The notes below the pieces were generated by a model. That model was given only the letters and a program-made list of their open reading frames with translations. It was not told the DNA's origin and searched no databases. A stretch of 64,000 nucleotides of DNA, from assembly GCF_002940685.1 (NCBI RefSeq), contig NZ_PNFP01000001.1:248001-312000 (forward strand). The letters are read 5' to 3'. This DNA is from Ensifer adhaerens. GTDB taxonomy: Bacteria; Pseudomonadota; Alphaproteobacteria; Rhizobiales; Rhizobiaceae. Made by a program: the position numbers and the translations under genes. Shown here one piece after another: positions 52,731 to 61,396 of this stretch (within the stretch, counting starts at the first letter, position 1; each line of letters starts with the position of its first letter).

Positions 52731-53621
52731 ATGAATGGTCAGCCTTTCGATCTGGATCTGCTGAGAGCTTTCGCGACTGTGGCCGATTGCGGTGGTTTCA
52801 CCGCTGCCGCCGGCCGGCTCAATTCCACCCAGTCGACCGTCAGCCAGAAAGTCCTGCGGCTGGAAGAGCAGGCCGGTCATCGGCTGCTCGAACGCAGCCA
52901 TCGTCAGGTCCGTCTGACGGAAGCGGGCGAGCAGTTGATCGGCTATGCGCGGCGCATGCTGGCGCTCGATGCAGAGGCGCGGCAGCTTCTCTCCGGCGCA
53001 TCGGTCGCTGCGACGCTGCGCCTCGGCCTGCCCGAAGACTTTGCCGCCGGTCGCACAACCCGCATGCTTTCGGCCTTTGCCCGCCGGCATGACAATGTCA
53101 GGCTCGAAGTGACGAGTGGGCTCAGCCGCGAGCTGCGGTCACTCTATGATCGCAGCGAGCTCGATATCGTCGTCGTCAAGCAGCGCCGTGGCTCAGGCGA
53201 GGCGGTGCAGCGGTGGCAGGAAAACCTATGCTGGATCGATAGCGCCGCCCATCCTGTTCTGGCGCTCGATCCTCTGCCGCTCGTCGTCTTTCCGCCGCGC
53301 GGGCTTTATCGCGACGACATGGTGGCTGCACTGGATGCCTCAGGGCGACGCTGGCGCGTGAGCTATACCAGCTCCAGCCTTGCCAGCATTCAGTCGGCCG
53401 TCGCGGACGGGCTGGGCATCAGCCTGCTGCCGGCCCGCGTCGTCCACGACGGGCACCGGACTGTGGGGCCGCAGCAAGGACTGCCGATGATCGAGACGAT
53501 GGAGATCGGGCTCTATTACCGGCCGGAGGCCGGCGCTCTGGTCACGCGGTTGGCAGAGGATCTTTCAGCGCTCATCGGCGATGACAGCCGGGACGAGGAG
53601 CCGTCGCCGGAAATGTCCTGA
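52731..53621 (+). CDS. LysR family transcriptional regulator
   Basis: A 296-residue LTTR: the N-terminal winged helix-turn-helix (FDLDLLRAFATVADCGGFTAAAGRLNSTQSTVSQKVLRLEEQ, in short form ATVADCGGFTAAAGRL and STVSQKVLRLEEQAG) and a C-terminal substrate-binding domain of two Rossmann-like lobes with RLGLPEDFAAG and GLGISLLPARVVHD. I place the start at an ATG at 52731; an in-frame ATG at 52713 also exists. It diverges from the ankyrin gene and may control it; a 31-bp palindrome lies just before its start. It converges with the SDR-like gene. Confidence 0.9.
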   Translation: MNGQPFDLDLLRAFATVADCGGFTAAAGRLNSTQSTVSQKVLRLEEQAGHRLLERSHRQVRLTEAGEQLIGYARRMLALDAEARQLLSGASVAATLRLGLPEDFAAGRTTRMLSAFARRHDNVRLEVTSGLSRELRSLYDRSELDIVVVKQRRGSGEAVQRWQENLCWIDSAAHPVLALDPLPLVVFPPRGLYRDDMVAALDASGRRWRVSYTSSSLASIQSAVADGLGISLLPARVVHDGHRTVGPQQGLPMIETMEIGLYYRPEAGALVTRLAEDLSALIGDDSRDEEPSPEMS

Positions 53622-53627
53622 ACCGTA

Positions 53628-54407
53628 TCAGAGCATCGAACGGCTGAGGCCGCCATCGACGGGCAGCGCCACGCCGGTGATGTAGCTTGCCTGACGGCCG
53701 GCGAGGAAGGCTGCGGCCGCCCCGAATTCCGCCGGCGTGCCGTAGCGGCCGATCGGGATGTCGCGTTGGCTGCGGGCTGCGACGGTTGCGATATCGAGCC
53801 CTTCGCTTTCGGCGTCCATCCGGTCGAAGCTGAGCGTGCGGTCGGTGGCAAGCCGCCCCGGCAGAAGCAGGTTGACGGTCACGCCGTCGGCCGCCACTTC
53901 GCCGGCAAGCGTCTTCAGCCAGCCGGCAACCGCACTTCTGAGTGCGTTCGACGCGGTGAGCCCGACGATCGGCTCGCGGATGCTGGTGGAGGCGACGGCG
54001 ATGATGCGCCCGAACTGGCGGTCCCGCATGCCGGGCAGCAGCCGGCCGGTAATTCGCATGCCGGCCAGAACCATGGTTTCGAACTGGGCGCGCCAGAAAT
54101 CCGGTTCGATCGCGGATGCCGGCGAGGGCGGCGGCCCGCCGCCATTCAGCACCAGAATATCGATGGCGCCGAAATCGGCTTCGAGTCGGTCCAGCAGGCC
54201 ATCGAGGCTTTCCGGCTTCGAGAGGTCGAGGGCATAGCCGCGCGCCGAAGGGCTGATGTCGCCTGCCACCTTGGCGGCCGACGCCGCGTCGCGGCCGGTC
54301 AGCGCCACGATGACGCCTTCGCCGGCAAGAGCCTCGGCGATGCCGCGTCCCAGCCCTTTGCTGCCGCCGAGCACCAGCGCGCGCTTTCCAGCGATGCCAA
54401 GATCCAT
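53628..54407 (-). CDS. Short-chain dehydrogenase/reductase-like protein lacking the catalytic Tyr-Lys pair
   Basis: A 259-residue SDR fold: the cofactor loop ALVLGGSKGLGRGIAEAL at about 10-27, ILVLNGGGPP, VASTSIREPIVG, and the end VTGVALPVDGG-type ITGVALPVDGGLSR. The usual active-site Y-x-x-x-K is replaced by L150-TAS-N154. A subgroup of 3-oxoacyl reductase-like SDRs is known to lack these residues, so loss of classical reductase activity is likely. The start at 54407 follows GAGGAGGG. Confidence 0.83.
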   Translation of the reverse strand: MDLGIAGKRALVLGGSKGLGRGIAEALAGEGVIVALTGRDAASAAKVAGDISPSARGYALDLSKPESLDGLLDRLEADFGAIDILVLNGGGPPPSPASAIEPDFWRAQFETMVLAGMRITGRLLPGMRDRQFGRIIAVASTSIREPIVGLTASNALRSAVAGWLKTLAGEVAADGVTVNLLLPGRLATDRTLSFDRMDAESEGLDIATVAARSQRDIPIGRYGTPAEFGAAAAFLAGRQASYITGVALPVDGGLSRSML

Positions 54408-54506
54408 GACCGACCCTCCTCGATTGCGAAATTCAGAATGGCTCGGCATCCGAGCTACACCAGATTTCCTCGAAGCGGAATCGAATTGGCGACGGCAGAT
54501 GTCGGA

Positions 54507-54538
54507 ATGCAAAAGCCCGGCCGCGCTGCGGCCGGGCT
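54507..54538 (-). terminator. Terminator of the Gly/Tyr-rich exported protein gene
   Basis: A perfect 11-bp stem (54514-54524 with 54528-54538) with a 3-base loop, followed on the minus strand by TTTTGC, 28 bp after the stop codon. Confidence 0.75.
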
Positions 54539-54565
54539 CTCAAGCGCCCTCCCTCATTCTGCCGC

Positions 54566-54826
54566 TCAGCGGCAGATGCGGATTTTCTTGTAGTAGCGGT
54601 TGCCGTAGCTGTCGTAGCGCTTCACCGTCTTCAGGAAGCAATAGGGCTCGTCCTGGTAGTAGTATGGGCCGCCGTAATAGCTGCCGACGTAACCGACGCG
54701 GCCGCTCCAGCCATGACCGTAGTAGCCGTTGCCGAAGCCGATCGAAATGCCACCGGCCTGCGAAGGTGCTGCAAAAGAGATGGCGGCGGTGATGGCGACA
54801 GCGGCTGCGACGATGAACTTGCGCAT
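54566..54826 (-). CDS. Small exported Gly/Tyr-rich protein (86 aa)
   Basis: An 86-residue protein beginning MRKFIVAAAVAITAAISFAA, a clear signal peptide cut after SQA, followed by a Gly/Tyr-rich mature part (GFGNGYYGHGWSGRVGYVGS) and a basic tail ending YYKKIRICR with two cysteines that could pair. GAGGAG lies upstream of the ATG, and a strong terminator follows, so it is an expressed gene. I do not recognise the family. Small Gly/Tyr-rich exported proteins are common in rhizobia but mostly of unknown function. Confidence 0.7.
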   Translation of the reverse strand: MRKFIVAAAVAITAAISFAAPSQAGGISIGFGNGYYGHGWSGRVGYVGSYYGGPYYYQDEPYCFLKTVKRYDSYGNRYYKKIRICR

Positions 54827-54995
54827 GATGATCTCTCCTCCGGATGGGTTGGGATGAGCCTTCCTCATCCATGGAGAGAAGATCGCATGAGGTCGATATA
54901 TTCGCAGTTCCGGATGGAACAGGATACGGCCGGCGGTTGCGCTGGATTGCAATCCGCCGGCCACAGTCTGTGCCGGTTGCCGCGTGTTGCGCTAT

Positions 54996-55526
54996 TCAGG
55001 CGGCCCTGGGCGCTGCGGGCGCACGAATGCGGGCCATCGCGAACACGTCGGCCAGCACGCCGTTTCGCAGCGCGTAGGCCCGGTGCGTGCCCTCCATCTC
55101 GAAGCCGGCCTTGCGGTAGAGCGCGACTGCGGGCTCGTTGTCGGTAAAGACCGTGAGCTCGATGCGGCTGATGCCGAGCCAGTTGTCGGCGGCGTCGATC
55201 AGAGCGGTCAGCAACGACTTACCGATGCCTTCGCCGCGATGGTCGTCGTCGACGCTGATCCCGAGTGCTGCCGAATGATGCCGGCGCCCCTTGCCACGAT
55301 GCAGTCCGGCCATGCCGAGGATCCGACTGCCCCGTTCGGCGATGATGACGACGCTGTCGTCCGAAAGGTTCTCCAGCCACTTGCGCGTCTGTTCCGGGGT
55401 GGCGAACGGCTGGCGCAACGTTCCCGAGCGAATGCCCGGCTGGCTCATCAGCGCTGCGATCGCTTCGAAATCGACGACGCGGGCCGCACGGATGCCAATT
55501 TTTGAGGGATCGTTTGTCTCGGTCAT
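54996..55526 (-). CDS. GNAT acetyltransferase, AaaT (YhhY)-like
   Basis: A 176-residue N-acetyltransferase. Motif A is DDDHRGEGIGKSLLTALIDA (acetyl-CoA binding, at about 91-110), and the end reads NWLGISRIELTVFTDNEPAVALYRKAGFEMEGTHRAYALRNGV, given here in parts as RIELTVFTDNEPA and GTHRAYALRNG. This closely follows E. coli YhhY/AaaT, which acetylates methionine, phenylalanine and related amino acids. The start at 55526 sits directly after a hairpin that contains its GAGG ribosome-binding site, so translation is probably regulated (see leader). Confidence 0.83.
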   Translation of the reverse strand: MTETNDPSKIGIRAARVVDFEAIAALMSQPGIRSGTLRQPFATPEQTRKWLENLSDDSVVIIAERGSRILGMAGLHRGKGRRHHSAALGISVDDDHRGEGIGKSLLTALIDAADNWLGISRIELTVFTDNEPAVALYRKAGFEMEGTHRAYALRNGVLADVFAMARIRAPAAPRAA

Positions 55527-55587
55527 TGTTTCCTCTCTTTTGCTCCGAGGAAACAGGTCCCAACCCTGCTCGCCTCGGCAGGGTTGG
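55527..55587 (-). promoter_or_regulatory. Two-hairpin leader sequestering the AaaT-like ribosome-binding site
   Basis: Read on the minus strand: hairpin 1 has a perfect 10-bp stem CCAACCCTGC/GCAGGGTTGG (55587-55578 with 55569-55560) and an 8-base loop; hairpin 2 has a perfect 9-bp stem TGTTTCCTC/GAGGAAACA (55555-55547 with 55535-55527) and an 11-base loop, and ends directly at the ATG. GAGG in hairpin 2 is the Shine-Dalgarno. CCGAGG at the top of hairpin 1 is complementary to CCTCGG in hairpin 2, so an alternative fold could release it. Confidence 0.6.
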
Positions 55588-55603
55588 TTGGGGGACATTT
55601 CGC

Positions 55604-55684
55604 TTAATTCAGCGCAACAGGTCTCCCGCACACCCCTGGGGTATGCATGCAAAGCACCATGACGAGAATCGAGCGATTGTCCAT
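55604..55684 (-). CDS. Possible leader peptide of the AaaT-like gene (26 aa, leaderless)
   Basis: A 26-codon frame starting MDNRSILVMVLCM and ending TAA 17 bp before hairpin 1. A promoter-like CTTGTC-N16-CTATCC (55719 to 55692) would place the transcript start one or two bases before this ATG, so the message would be leaderless, as known for the alphaproteobacterial trpL leader. There is no ribosome-binding site. Three methionines among 13 codons are notable next to a gene whose relatives acetylate methionine. Could be chance. Confidence 0.3.
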   Translation of the reverse strand: MDNRSILVMVLCMHTPGVCGRPVALN

Positions 55685-55691
55685 GCGGGCA

Positions 55692-55719
55692 GGATAGCAA
55701 GCGTGGGTAGAAAGACAAG
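55692..55719 (-). promoter_or_regulatory. Promoter candidate for the AaaT-like gene
   Basis: CTTGTC and CTATCC spaced by 16 bp, close to the rhizobial consensus CTTGAC-N17-CTATAT. It overlaps the end of the ubiB terminator. Confidence 0.45.
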
Positions 55720-55748
55720 CCCGCCGCGCCGGTTCGGGCGCGGGCGGG
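55709..55748 (-). terminator. Terminator of ubiB
   Basis: An 11-bp GC-rich stem with one bulged base (55720-55730 with 55737-55748), 6-base loop, followed on the minus strand by CTTGTCTTTCT, directly after the ubiB stop. Confidence 0.6.
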
Positions 55749-55749
55749 A

Positions 55750-57324
55750 TCAGGTCACCTGCCAGGCGATATAGACGAGCGTGGCGGCGATCAGCCACAG
55801 CGCGACGCGGCCGGAGCGCGTGTGTTTCGCTTCCGCCTTGCCGATCGCATGCGCAGTCTCGGCATCGAAGCGCAGCCCGTTTTCGCTCATCGCCATGATC
55901 TCGCTCGAAAACTTTTCCGTGCGGGCGGCGATCTCGGGCGCGGCTTCGGCGAGACGAAGCGCCGCATGCAGGCCATCGCGCAGATCGCCAACGATGCGCT
56001 TCGGCCCGAGATTGTCGCGAATCCACTTGCCGACGACCGGCTCGGAGGCCTTCCACATGTTGAAGCGCGGATTGAGCGTGCGCGCGACACCCTCGACCAC
56101 CACCATCGTCTTCTGCAGCATGACCAGTTCGGGCCGGGTCTGCATGTCGAAGAGCTCGGTGACCTCGAACAGCAGAGTCAGCAGCTTTGCCATCGAGATG
56201 GTCTCGGCCGGCTGGCCGTGGATCGGCTCGCCGATCGCGCGGATCGCCTGGGCGAAGCTTGCCGCATCGTGGTGGGAGGGGACGTAACCCGCCTCGAAAT
56301 GCACGTCGGCGACGCGCTGGTAGTCGCGTGTGATGAAGCCGAACAGGATCTCGGCGAGGAACCGGCGTTCCTTCTTGCCGAGCCTTCCGACGATGCCCAT
56401 GTCGACGGCAACGATATGGCCGGCATCGTCGACGAACAGATTGCCCTGGTGCATGTCGGCATGGAAGAAGCCGTCGCGCAACGTATGGCGCAGGAACGAC
56501 TGGATCAGCACCTCGGCGAGCTGGTTGAGATCGTGGCCGGCCGCCTTCAGCCCCTCGATATCCGACATCTTGACGCCGTCGATCCACTCCATGGTGACGA
56601 CGTCGCGGCCGGTCCGCTCCCAGTCGACCTTCGGCACGCGGAAGCCGGAATCGTCCTTGGTGTTCTCGCCAAGCTCGGAAAGAGCCGCGGCCTCCAGCCG
56701 AAGATCCATCTCGATCTTCGTCGTCTGCTCCAGCGTCTTGGTGACCTCGACCGGCTTCAGCCGGCGCGTATAGGGCAGGAAGCGCTCCTGCATGTGGCTG
56801 ACGAGGTACATCGCCTCGATGTCGGAGGCGAAGCGCTGGCGCACGCCCGGACGGATGACCTTGACGGCGACCTTCTCGGGGCCGCTGTCACGCATCACGA
56901 TCGCCGGATGCACCTGGGCAATGGAGGCGGCGGCCATTGGCTCGGAAAATTCGGCATAGAGATCTTCGACCGTGCGGCCGAGCGATCCCTCGATCGCGGC
57001 TTTCGCCTCGCTCTGAGGGAAGGTGGCCATGCTGTCCTGCAACAGCGACAGGTCGGCTGCAAACTCCGCGCCGACGACATCGGGGCGGGTTGCGAGGAAC
57101 TGGCCGATCTTCACATAGGATGGACCGAGGCGGGCGACGGCGCGCGACAGCCGGTCGCTGCGCTCCTCGCCGGGTATCCTGCGGCGCGCCAACAGGCCGG
57201 CGGCCTTCTGGGCAAAACGGGCAAAGGGCGGCAGGTGCTCCGTCGGGACGGCCGAGACGACGCCTTCGCGCACGAGAACCCAGCCGATCCGCGCGAGGCG
57301 GATATATGCTCCAGGCGTGCTCAT
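55750..57324 (-). CDS. ubiB: UbiB family protein of ubiquinone synthesis
   Basis: UbiB is an atypical protein kinase-like ATPase needed for coenzyme Q synthesis. The 524-residue protein shows the KxGQ motif in GPSYVKIGQFLATRPDVV (about 70-88), the Ala-rich loop PMAAASIAQVHPA, VAVKVIRPG with the lysine, DGFFHADMHQGNLFVDD, and DMGIVGRL; it ends in one or two hydrophobic helices (VALWLIAATLVYIAWQV) that anchor it in the membrane. It lies 5 bp after ubiE, so they form one operon. It was once thought to be a hydroxylase; a kinase/ATPase role is now favoured. Confidence 0.95.
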   Translation of the reverse strand: MSTPGAYIRLARIGWVLVREGVVSAVPTEHLPPFARFAQKAAGLLARRRIPGEERSDRLSRAVARLGPSYVKIGQFLATRPDVVGAEFAADLSLLQDSMATFPQSEAKAAIEGSLGRTVEDLYAEFSEPMAAASIAQVHPAIVMRDSGPEKVAVKVIRPGVRQRFASDIEAMYLVSHMQERFLPYTRRLKPVEVTKTLEQTTKIEMDLRLEAAALSELGENTKDDSGFRVPKVDWERTGRDVVTMEWIDGVKMSDIEGLKAAGHDLNQLAEVLIQSFLRHTLRDGFFHADMHQGNLFVDDAGHIVAVDMGIVGRLGKKERRFLAEILFGFITRDYQRVADVHFEAGYVPSHHDAASFAQAIRAIGEPIHGQPAETISMAKLLTLLFEVTELFDMQTRPELVMLQKTMVVVEGVARTLNPRFNMWKASEPVVGKWIRDNLGPKRIVGDLRDGLHAALRLAEAAPEIAARTEKFSSEIMAMSENGLRFDAETAHAIGKAEAKHTRSGRVALWLIAATLVYIAWQVT

Positions 57325-57329
57325 CGGGA

Positions 57330-58106
57330 TCAGATTTTCCAGCCGGAATGCAGCGCTGCGATGCCGCCGGTGTAATTGGTGAAGGAGACGCGGGAGAACC
57401 CCGCCTCCTTGATCATCGTCGCGAAGTCCTTCTGGTTCGGGAACTTGCGGATCGATTCCACCAGATACTGGTAGGGCGCCTCGTCGCCAGTGATCAGCTT
57501 GCCGAACTTCGGAATCGCATTGAACGACCAGGCGTCATAGAAGCGGTCGAGCAGCGGCATCTCCACTTCGGAGAATTCGAGCACCAGCAGCCGGCCGCCG
57601 CGCTTCAGCACGCGATACGCCTCCTTCAGCGCCACGTCGATGCGCGGCACGTTGCGGATGCCGAAGGCGATCGTATAGGCGTCGAAGGAGTTCGCCTCGA
57701 AGGGCAGGTCCTCGGCATTGGCTTCGACGAAATCGAGGTTGGCGGAAAGCTTCTTCTTCTCGGCCCGTTCGGCGCCGACGGCCAGCATCGAGCCGTTGAT
57801 ATCGAGCACCGTCGAATGCGCCTTTCGGTCGGAAGCCTCGATGATGCGAAAGGCGATATCACCGGTGCCGCCGGCAACGTCGAGGGTCCTGTAGCCCTCG
57901 CGGCGCGGCGGGTTCAGCGCCGCGATCATCGCATCCTTCCAGGCGCGGTGGAGGCCCGCCGACATCACGTCGTTCATGATGTCGTAGCGCTTGGCCACCT
58001 TGTGGAAGACGTCGTTGACGAGCGGCTGCTTCTCGCCCGTACCGACGTTGCGGAAACCGAAGGATGTTTCCATGCCGCCATCGGCCGATACGCGCTGATC
58101 CGTCAT
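57330..58106 (-). CDS. ubiE: Ubiquinone/menaquinone C-methyltransferase
   Basis: UbiE methylates 2-polyprenyl-6-methoxy-1,4-benzoquinol in ubiquinone synthesis. The 258-residue class I methyltransferase starts [18 protein letters not shown] and shows [20 protein letters not shown], the AdoMet motif [14 protein letters not shown] at about 73-86, [10 protein letters not shown]-type [14 protein letters not shown], and [20 protein letters not shown], all UbiE signatures. The start at 58106 fits the family; an extension to 58604 is unsupported. It heads a ubiE-ubiB operon and diverges from mutM. Confidence 0.96.
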   Translation of the reverse strand: MTDQRVSADGGMETSFGFRNVGTGEKQPLVNDVFHKVAKRYDIMNDVMSAGLHRAWKDAMIAALNPPRREGYRTLDVAGGTGDIAFRIIEASDRKAHSTVLDINGSMLAVGAERAEKKKLSANLDFVEANAEDLPFEANSFDAYTIAFGIRNVPRIDVALKEAYRVLKRGGRLLVLEFSEVEMPLLDRFYDAWSFNAIPKFGKLITGDEAPYQYLVESIRKFPNQKDFATMIKEAGFSRVSFTNYTGGIAALHSGWKI

Positions 58107-58281
58107 ACGAAGAACTCCACCTGAACCAATTTTTCCGGCACCATAGCGAAAAGGCCTGTCACGCGCTATCTCGTGGGCGGGACCGCGGCTGCGGCATAGC
58201 GCACCCCTATAGGATAAGAACGCCGCCAAGGAAATGCCAACCGCTCTCACGTCAGGGCGGCATGAAGTGAGGAGTGCAGTG

Positions 58282-59172
58282 ATGCCGGAATTGCCCGAGG
58301 TCGAAACCGTCAAGCGCGGCCTGGCGCCGACCATGGAAGGGGCGCTGCTCGTCAATGCGGAACTGCGCCGGCCGGATCTGCGATTTCCCTTCCCGGAGAA
58401 TTTCTCCTCGACCGTCGCCGGCCAGCGCATCGTCTCGCTTTCGCGCCGCGCCAAATATCTGATGATCGATCTCGAGGCCGGCGACGTGATCATCGCCCAT
58501 CTCGGCATGTCCGGCTCCTTCCGCATCGAGGCGGGGGCGGTTCCGGCGGCGCCGGGCGAATTCCACCATCCGCGCGGCAAGGACGAGAAGCACGACCACG
58601 TCATCTTTCATCTCGACGGTGCCGCAGGCCCCGTGCGGGTGATCTACAATGACCCGCGCCGCTTCGGTTTCATGGACCTTGCCCGCCGGGATACCGTTGC
58701 GAGCCACGCCTATTTTCGCGCGCTCGGCGAGGAGCCGACCGGAAACCTGCTCGACGCCGCCTATCTCGCCCAGCGCTTTGCCGGCAAGGCGCAGCCGCTG
58801 AAGGCGGCACTTCTCGATCAGAAGAACATTGCCGGGCTTGGCAATATCTATGTCTGCGAGGCCCTGTGGCGCGCGCACCTGTCGCCCGTGAAACCTGCGG
58901 GCGCGCTCGTCGACAAGCGCGGCAAGCCGAAGGACGGGCTTTTGCGCCTGACCGACGCGATCCGCGAGGTGATCGCCGATGCCATTGCCGCCGGCGGCTC
59001 GTCGCTGAAGGACCATATCCAGGCCGATGGCTCGCTCGGCTATTTCCAGCACTCCTTCTCGGTCTACGACCGCGAAGGAGAGGCTTGCCGCACGGCTGGC
59101 TGCGACGGTACGGTCGCCCGTATCGTGCAGGCGGGCCGCTCGACCTTCCATTGCCCGCAATGCCAGAAATGA
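58282..59172 (+). CDS. mutM: Formamidopyrimidine-DNA glycosylase
   Basis: MutM (Fpg) removes oxidised purines such as 8-oxoguanine from DNA. The 296-residue protein starts [14 protein letters not shown], so Pro2 and Glu3 are the catalytic residues after methionine removal. Further marks are the H2TH region [22 protein letters not shown] and the C-terminal zinc finger C-x(4)-C-x(16)-C-x2-C (TAGCDGTV to HCPQCQK). The start at 58282 follows GAGGAG; an earlier in-frame start is not supported. It diverges from ubiE and probably runs into the enoyl-CoA hydratase gene downstream. Confidence 0.96.
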   Translation: MPELPEVETVKRGLAPTMEGALLVNAELRRPDLRFPFPENFSSTVAGQRIVSLSRRAKYLMIDLEAGDVIIAHLGMSGSFRIEAGAVPAAPGEFHHPRGKDEKHDHVIFHLDGAAGPVRVIYNDPRRFGFMDLARRDTVASHAYFRALGEEPTGNLLDAAYLAQRFAGKAQPLKAALLDQKNIAGLGNIYVCEALWRAHLSPVKPAGALVDKRGKPKDGLLRLTDAIREVIADAIAAGGSSLKDHIQADGSLGYFQHSFSVYDREGEACRTAGCDGTVARIVQAGRSTFHCPQCQK

Positions 59173-59223
59173 ACGCCTGACCGTGCGCGGTCGGGTGCCC
59201 GAGTTGAACCGGAGGAGACTGGA

Positions 59224-59997
59224 ATGACCTATGAAACGCTGCTGGTCGAAACGCGTGCCCGCGTCGGCCTGGTGACGCTCAATCGTCCGCAGGCGCTGAA
59301 TGCGCTGAACTCGACCGTGATGCGCGAGCTCGCAGCAGTGCTGAAGGCCTTTGATGCCGACAAGGGGATCGGCGCCGTCGTCGTCACCGGCTCGGAGAAG
59401 GCTTTTGCCGCCGGCGCCGATATCAAGGAGATGCAGTCGCTCGATTTCGTCGAGAGCTATCTCGGCGAATTCATCGGCGGCTGGGATCAGGTGGCCGGTG
59501 CCCGCAAGCCTGTGATCGCCGCCGTTTCCGGCTATGCGCTCGGCGGCGGCTGCGAGCTCGCCATGATGTGCGACTTCATCATTGCGTCCGAGACGGCGAA
59601 GTTCGGCCAGCCGGAGATCACGCTCGGCGTCATTCCCGGCATGGGTGGCTCGCAGCGCCTGACGCGCGCCGTCGGCAAGGCCAAGGCGATGGACCTTGTG
59701 CTGACCGGCCGCATGATGGACGCGGCGGAGGCCGAGCGCGCGGGACTCGTCTCGCGTGTGGTGGCGCCGGAGAAATTGATGGAGGAAGCGCTGGCTGCGG
59801 CCGAGAGGATCGCATCCTTCTCGCTGCCGGCCGTGATGATGGCCAAGGAGGCGGTAAGCCGGTCGCTGGAACTGACGCTTGCCGAAGGCCTGCGTTTCGA
59901 GCGGCGGCTCTTCCATTCGCTGTTTGCGACCGAGGACCAGAAGGAAGGCATGGCCGCCTTCGTCGCCAAGCGCAAGCCGGAGTTCAAACATCGATAG
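59224..59997 (+). CDS. Enoyl-CoA hydratase
   Basis: A 257-residue crotonase-family enzyme hydrating trans-2-enoyl-CoA in fatty acid degradation. The oxyanion-hole segments are [11 protein letters not shown] (about 60-70) and [13 protein letters not shown], and both catalytic glutamates of the hydratases are present, E111 (GGGCELAM) and E131 ([20 protein letters not shown]). This favours a true hydratase over other crotonase functions. The start at 59224 follows GGAGGAGACTGGA. The gene lies between mutM and rpsT, as in related rhizobia. Confidence 0.94.
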   Translation: MTYETLLVETRARVGLVTLNRPQALNALNSTVMRELAAVLKAFDADKGIGAVVVTGSEKAFAAGADIKEMQSLDFVESYLGEFIGGWDQVAGARKPVIAAVSGYALGGGCELAMMCDFIIASETAKFGQPEITLGVIPGMGGSQRLTRAVGKAKAMDLVLTGRMMDAAEAERAGLVSRVVAPEKLMEEALAAAERIASFSLPAVMMAKEAVSRSLELTLAEGLRFERRLFHSLFATEDQKEGMAAFVAKRKPEFKHR

Positions 59998-60186
59998 CTC
60001 AAGGGAGACGCGCAGATTCTGGAAATTGCGCGTTGACGGGGCGGCCGTTTCCCGCTATACGCCGCCCTCAGTTTGGAACGCCATTCTGGGCTTTCCGGAA
60101 ATACTCCCGAATTGCTTTGATGACAGGTCGCAGTGACCCGGCACGGCGAGGGCGGAGTTCATGTCAGTTTTCGAAGAGAGGCACAA

Positions 60187-60453
60187 ATGGCCAATACAAC
60201 TTCGGCGAAAAAGGCGACCCGCAAGATCGCACGCCGCACCGCAGTGAACAAGGCCCGTCGTTCGCGCGTCCGCAACTTCATCCGCAAGGTCGAAGAAGCC
60301 ATCGCAACCGGCGATCAGGCAGTTGCAGCCGCAGCGCTCAAGGCAGCTCAGCCCGAGCTGATGCGCGCCGCCACCAAGGGCGTCCTGCATGCCAACACTG
60401 CATCGCGCAAGGTTTCGCGTCTTGCGCAGCGCGTGAAGTCGCTTTCGGCCTAA
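60187..60453 (+). CDS. rpsT: 30S ribosomal protein S20
   Basis: An 88-residue basic ribosomal protein of the small subunit. [19 protein letters not shown] and [19 protein letters not shown] match S20, as does the C-terminal [20 protein letters not shown]. It binds 16S rRNA. The start at 60187 has GAGAGGCACAA just upstream; a longer frame from 60133 is non-coding. It ends in a strong terminator, and the long region before dnaA follows. Confidence 0.97.
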   Translation: MANTTSAKKATRKIARRTAVNKARRSRVRNFIRKVEEAIATGDQAVAAAALKAAQPELMRAATKGVLHANTASRKVSRLAQRVKSLSA

Positions 60454-60481
60454 TCCGGCTAAGAAAAATCTGTTAATCGAG

Positions 60482-60507
60482 AGCCCGGCCCTTGCGCCGG
60501 GCTTTTC
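60482..60507 (+). terminator. Terminator of rpsT
   Basis: A perfect 8-bp stem (60482-60489 with 60496-60503), 6-base loop, then TTTTC, 29 bp after the stop codon. Confidence 0.8.
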
Positions 60508-61396
60508 GGATTCATACTTCTGTCATCGCGATGGTTAATCCGGCGGTCTTTGCTTATGTCAATGCGATGACAAAATTTATGTAAGTTTTTCAATGACTTG
60601 CGAGAGGTCCTTATCAAAAGGATATCTCTGGCTGGGGGTCCCTCGGGCCCATTCTGAGTCAAGCGAATTTTTATTTTTTTTCTTTTTCGCCAGCTAAGCA
60701 AAGAGCGAAAAATCAAAACCCTTGATTCAACAGGGATTCTTCACGGACTCGGAATGCGGCAAGCAAATGGCGGCGAGAGAGTCAACGGCCAGCGCTTAAG
60801 GTTGCGTAAAAATCGCGATTGATCTTGCCCATCGATCCTGCCTAAATGCCCTCCACAGGGGACACGGACCACATCTGTAAAAGGAAGCAAAAGAGGCCAT
60901 TTCCAAGGAATGGTTTCGATGTTTCTGTCCTTTGTATCAGGGCGGCTCCGCGTCGTTCAATCAGACAAGTCGAAGGTGAAAAAACCGGATGGTTATACCA
61001 CTCCGGACGAGGAACTTTCGTCCTGTGATTGTGGCGGGGTGCCGGGATCTCGATGACGGGTGCAAGCGGCGCCTGGACGCGAGATCAAGATCCAACGCGC
61101 GGCTCATCGCTTCGTACGAGGGTGCGGAGAGCTGTTGACGAGGAGGAGGATCCGGGACGGTGCGGGAGCGCACCGGAGGATTGTTGACGATAGGCGCGAG
61201 GGGACATCTGCCTGCCCGAAACGGCAAGTGGATGCGCGTAGCGCGCAGCGAGGCGGGAGATGAGGAGCCCGGCGTCGTTTGCGACTGTGACGTTCGGCGA
61301 AAGCGGCATGGCCTTCATGGGCGCCGCGGGCGACGGACATAAGAGATGAGGCCGGCAGCGATGACGGCATCTGAACATGAATTGGAAGGCGGCAAA
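60508..61396 (+). promoter_or_regulatory. Long dnaA upstream region with GANTC (CcrM) cluster
   Basis: About 890 bases with no convincing gene. The first ~350 bases are AT-rich and contain six GANTC sites (60509, 60656, 60724, 60735, 60746, 60779), five of them within 128 bp. There is a T-rich tract at 60667-60689, an imperfect DnaA-box-like TTATCAAAA at 60611, and TGTCA-N6-TGACA at 60557-60572. TTGATC-N18-TAAATG near 60820-60849 is a possible promoter. From about 61020 to the start codon the sequence is GC-rich. CcrM control of dnaA is known in Caulobacter; here it is inferred. Confidence 0.5.

Noticed and set aside
60508-61396. Chromosomal replication origin at dnaA
   Set aside because: No cluster of good DnaA boxes is visible, and in rhizobia the origin lies near hemE rather than dnaA; dnaN is also far away.
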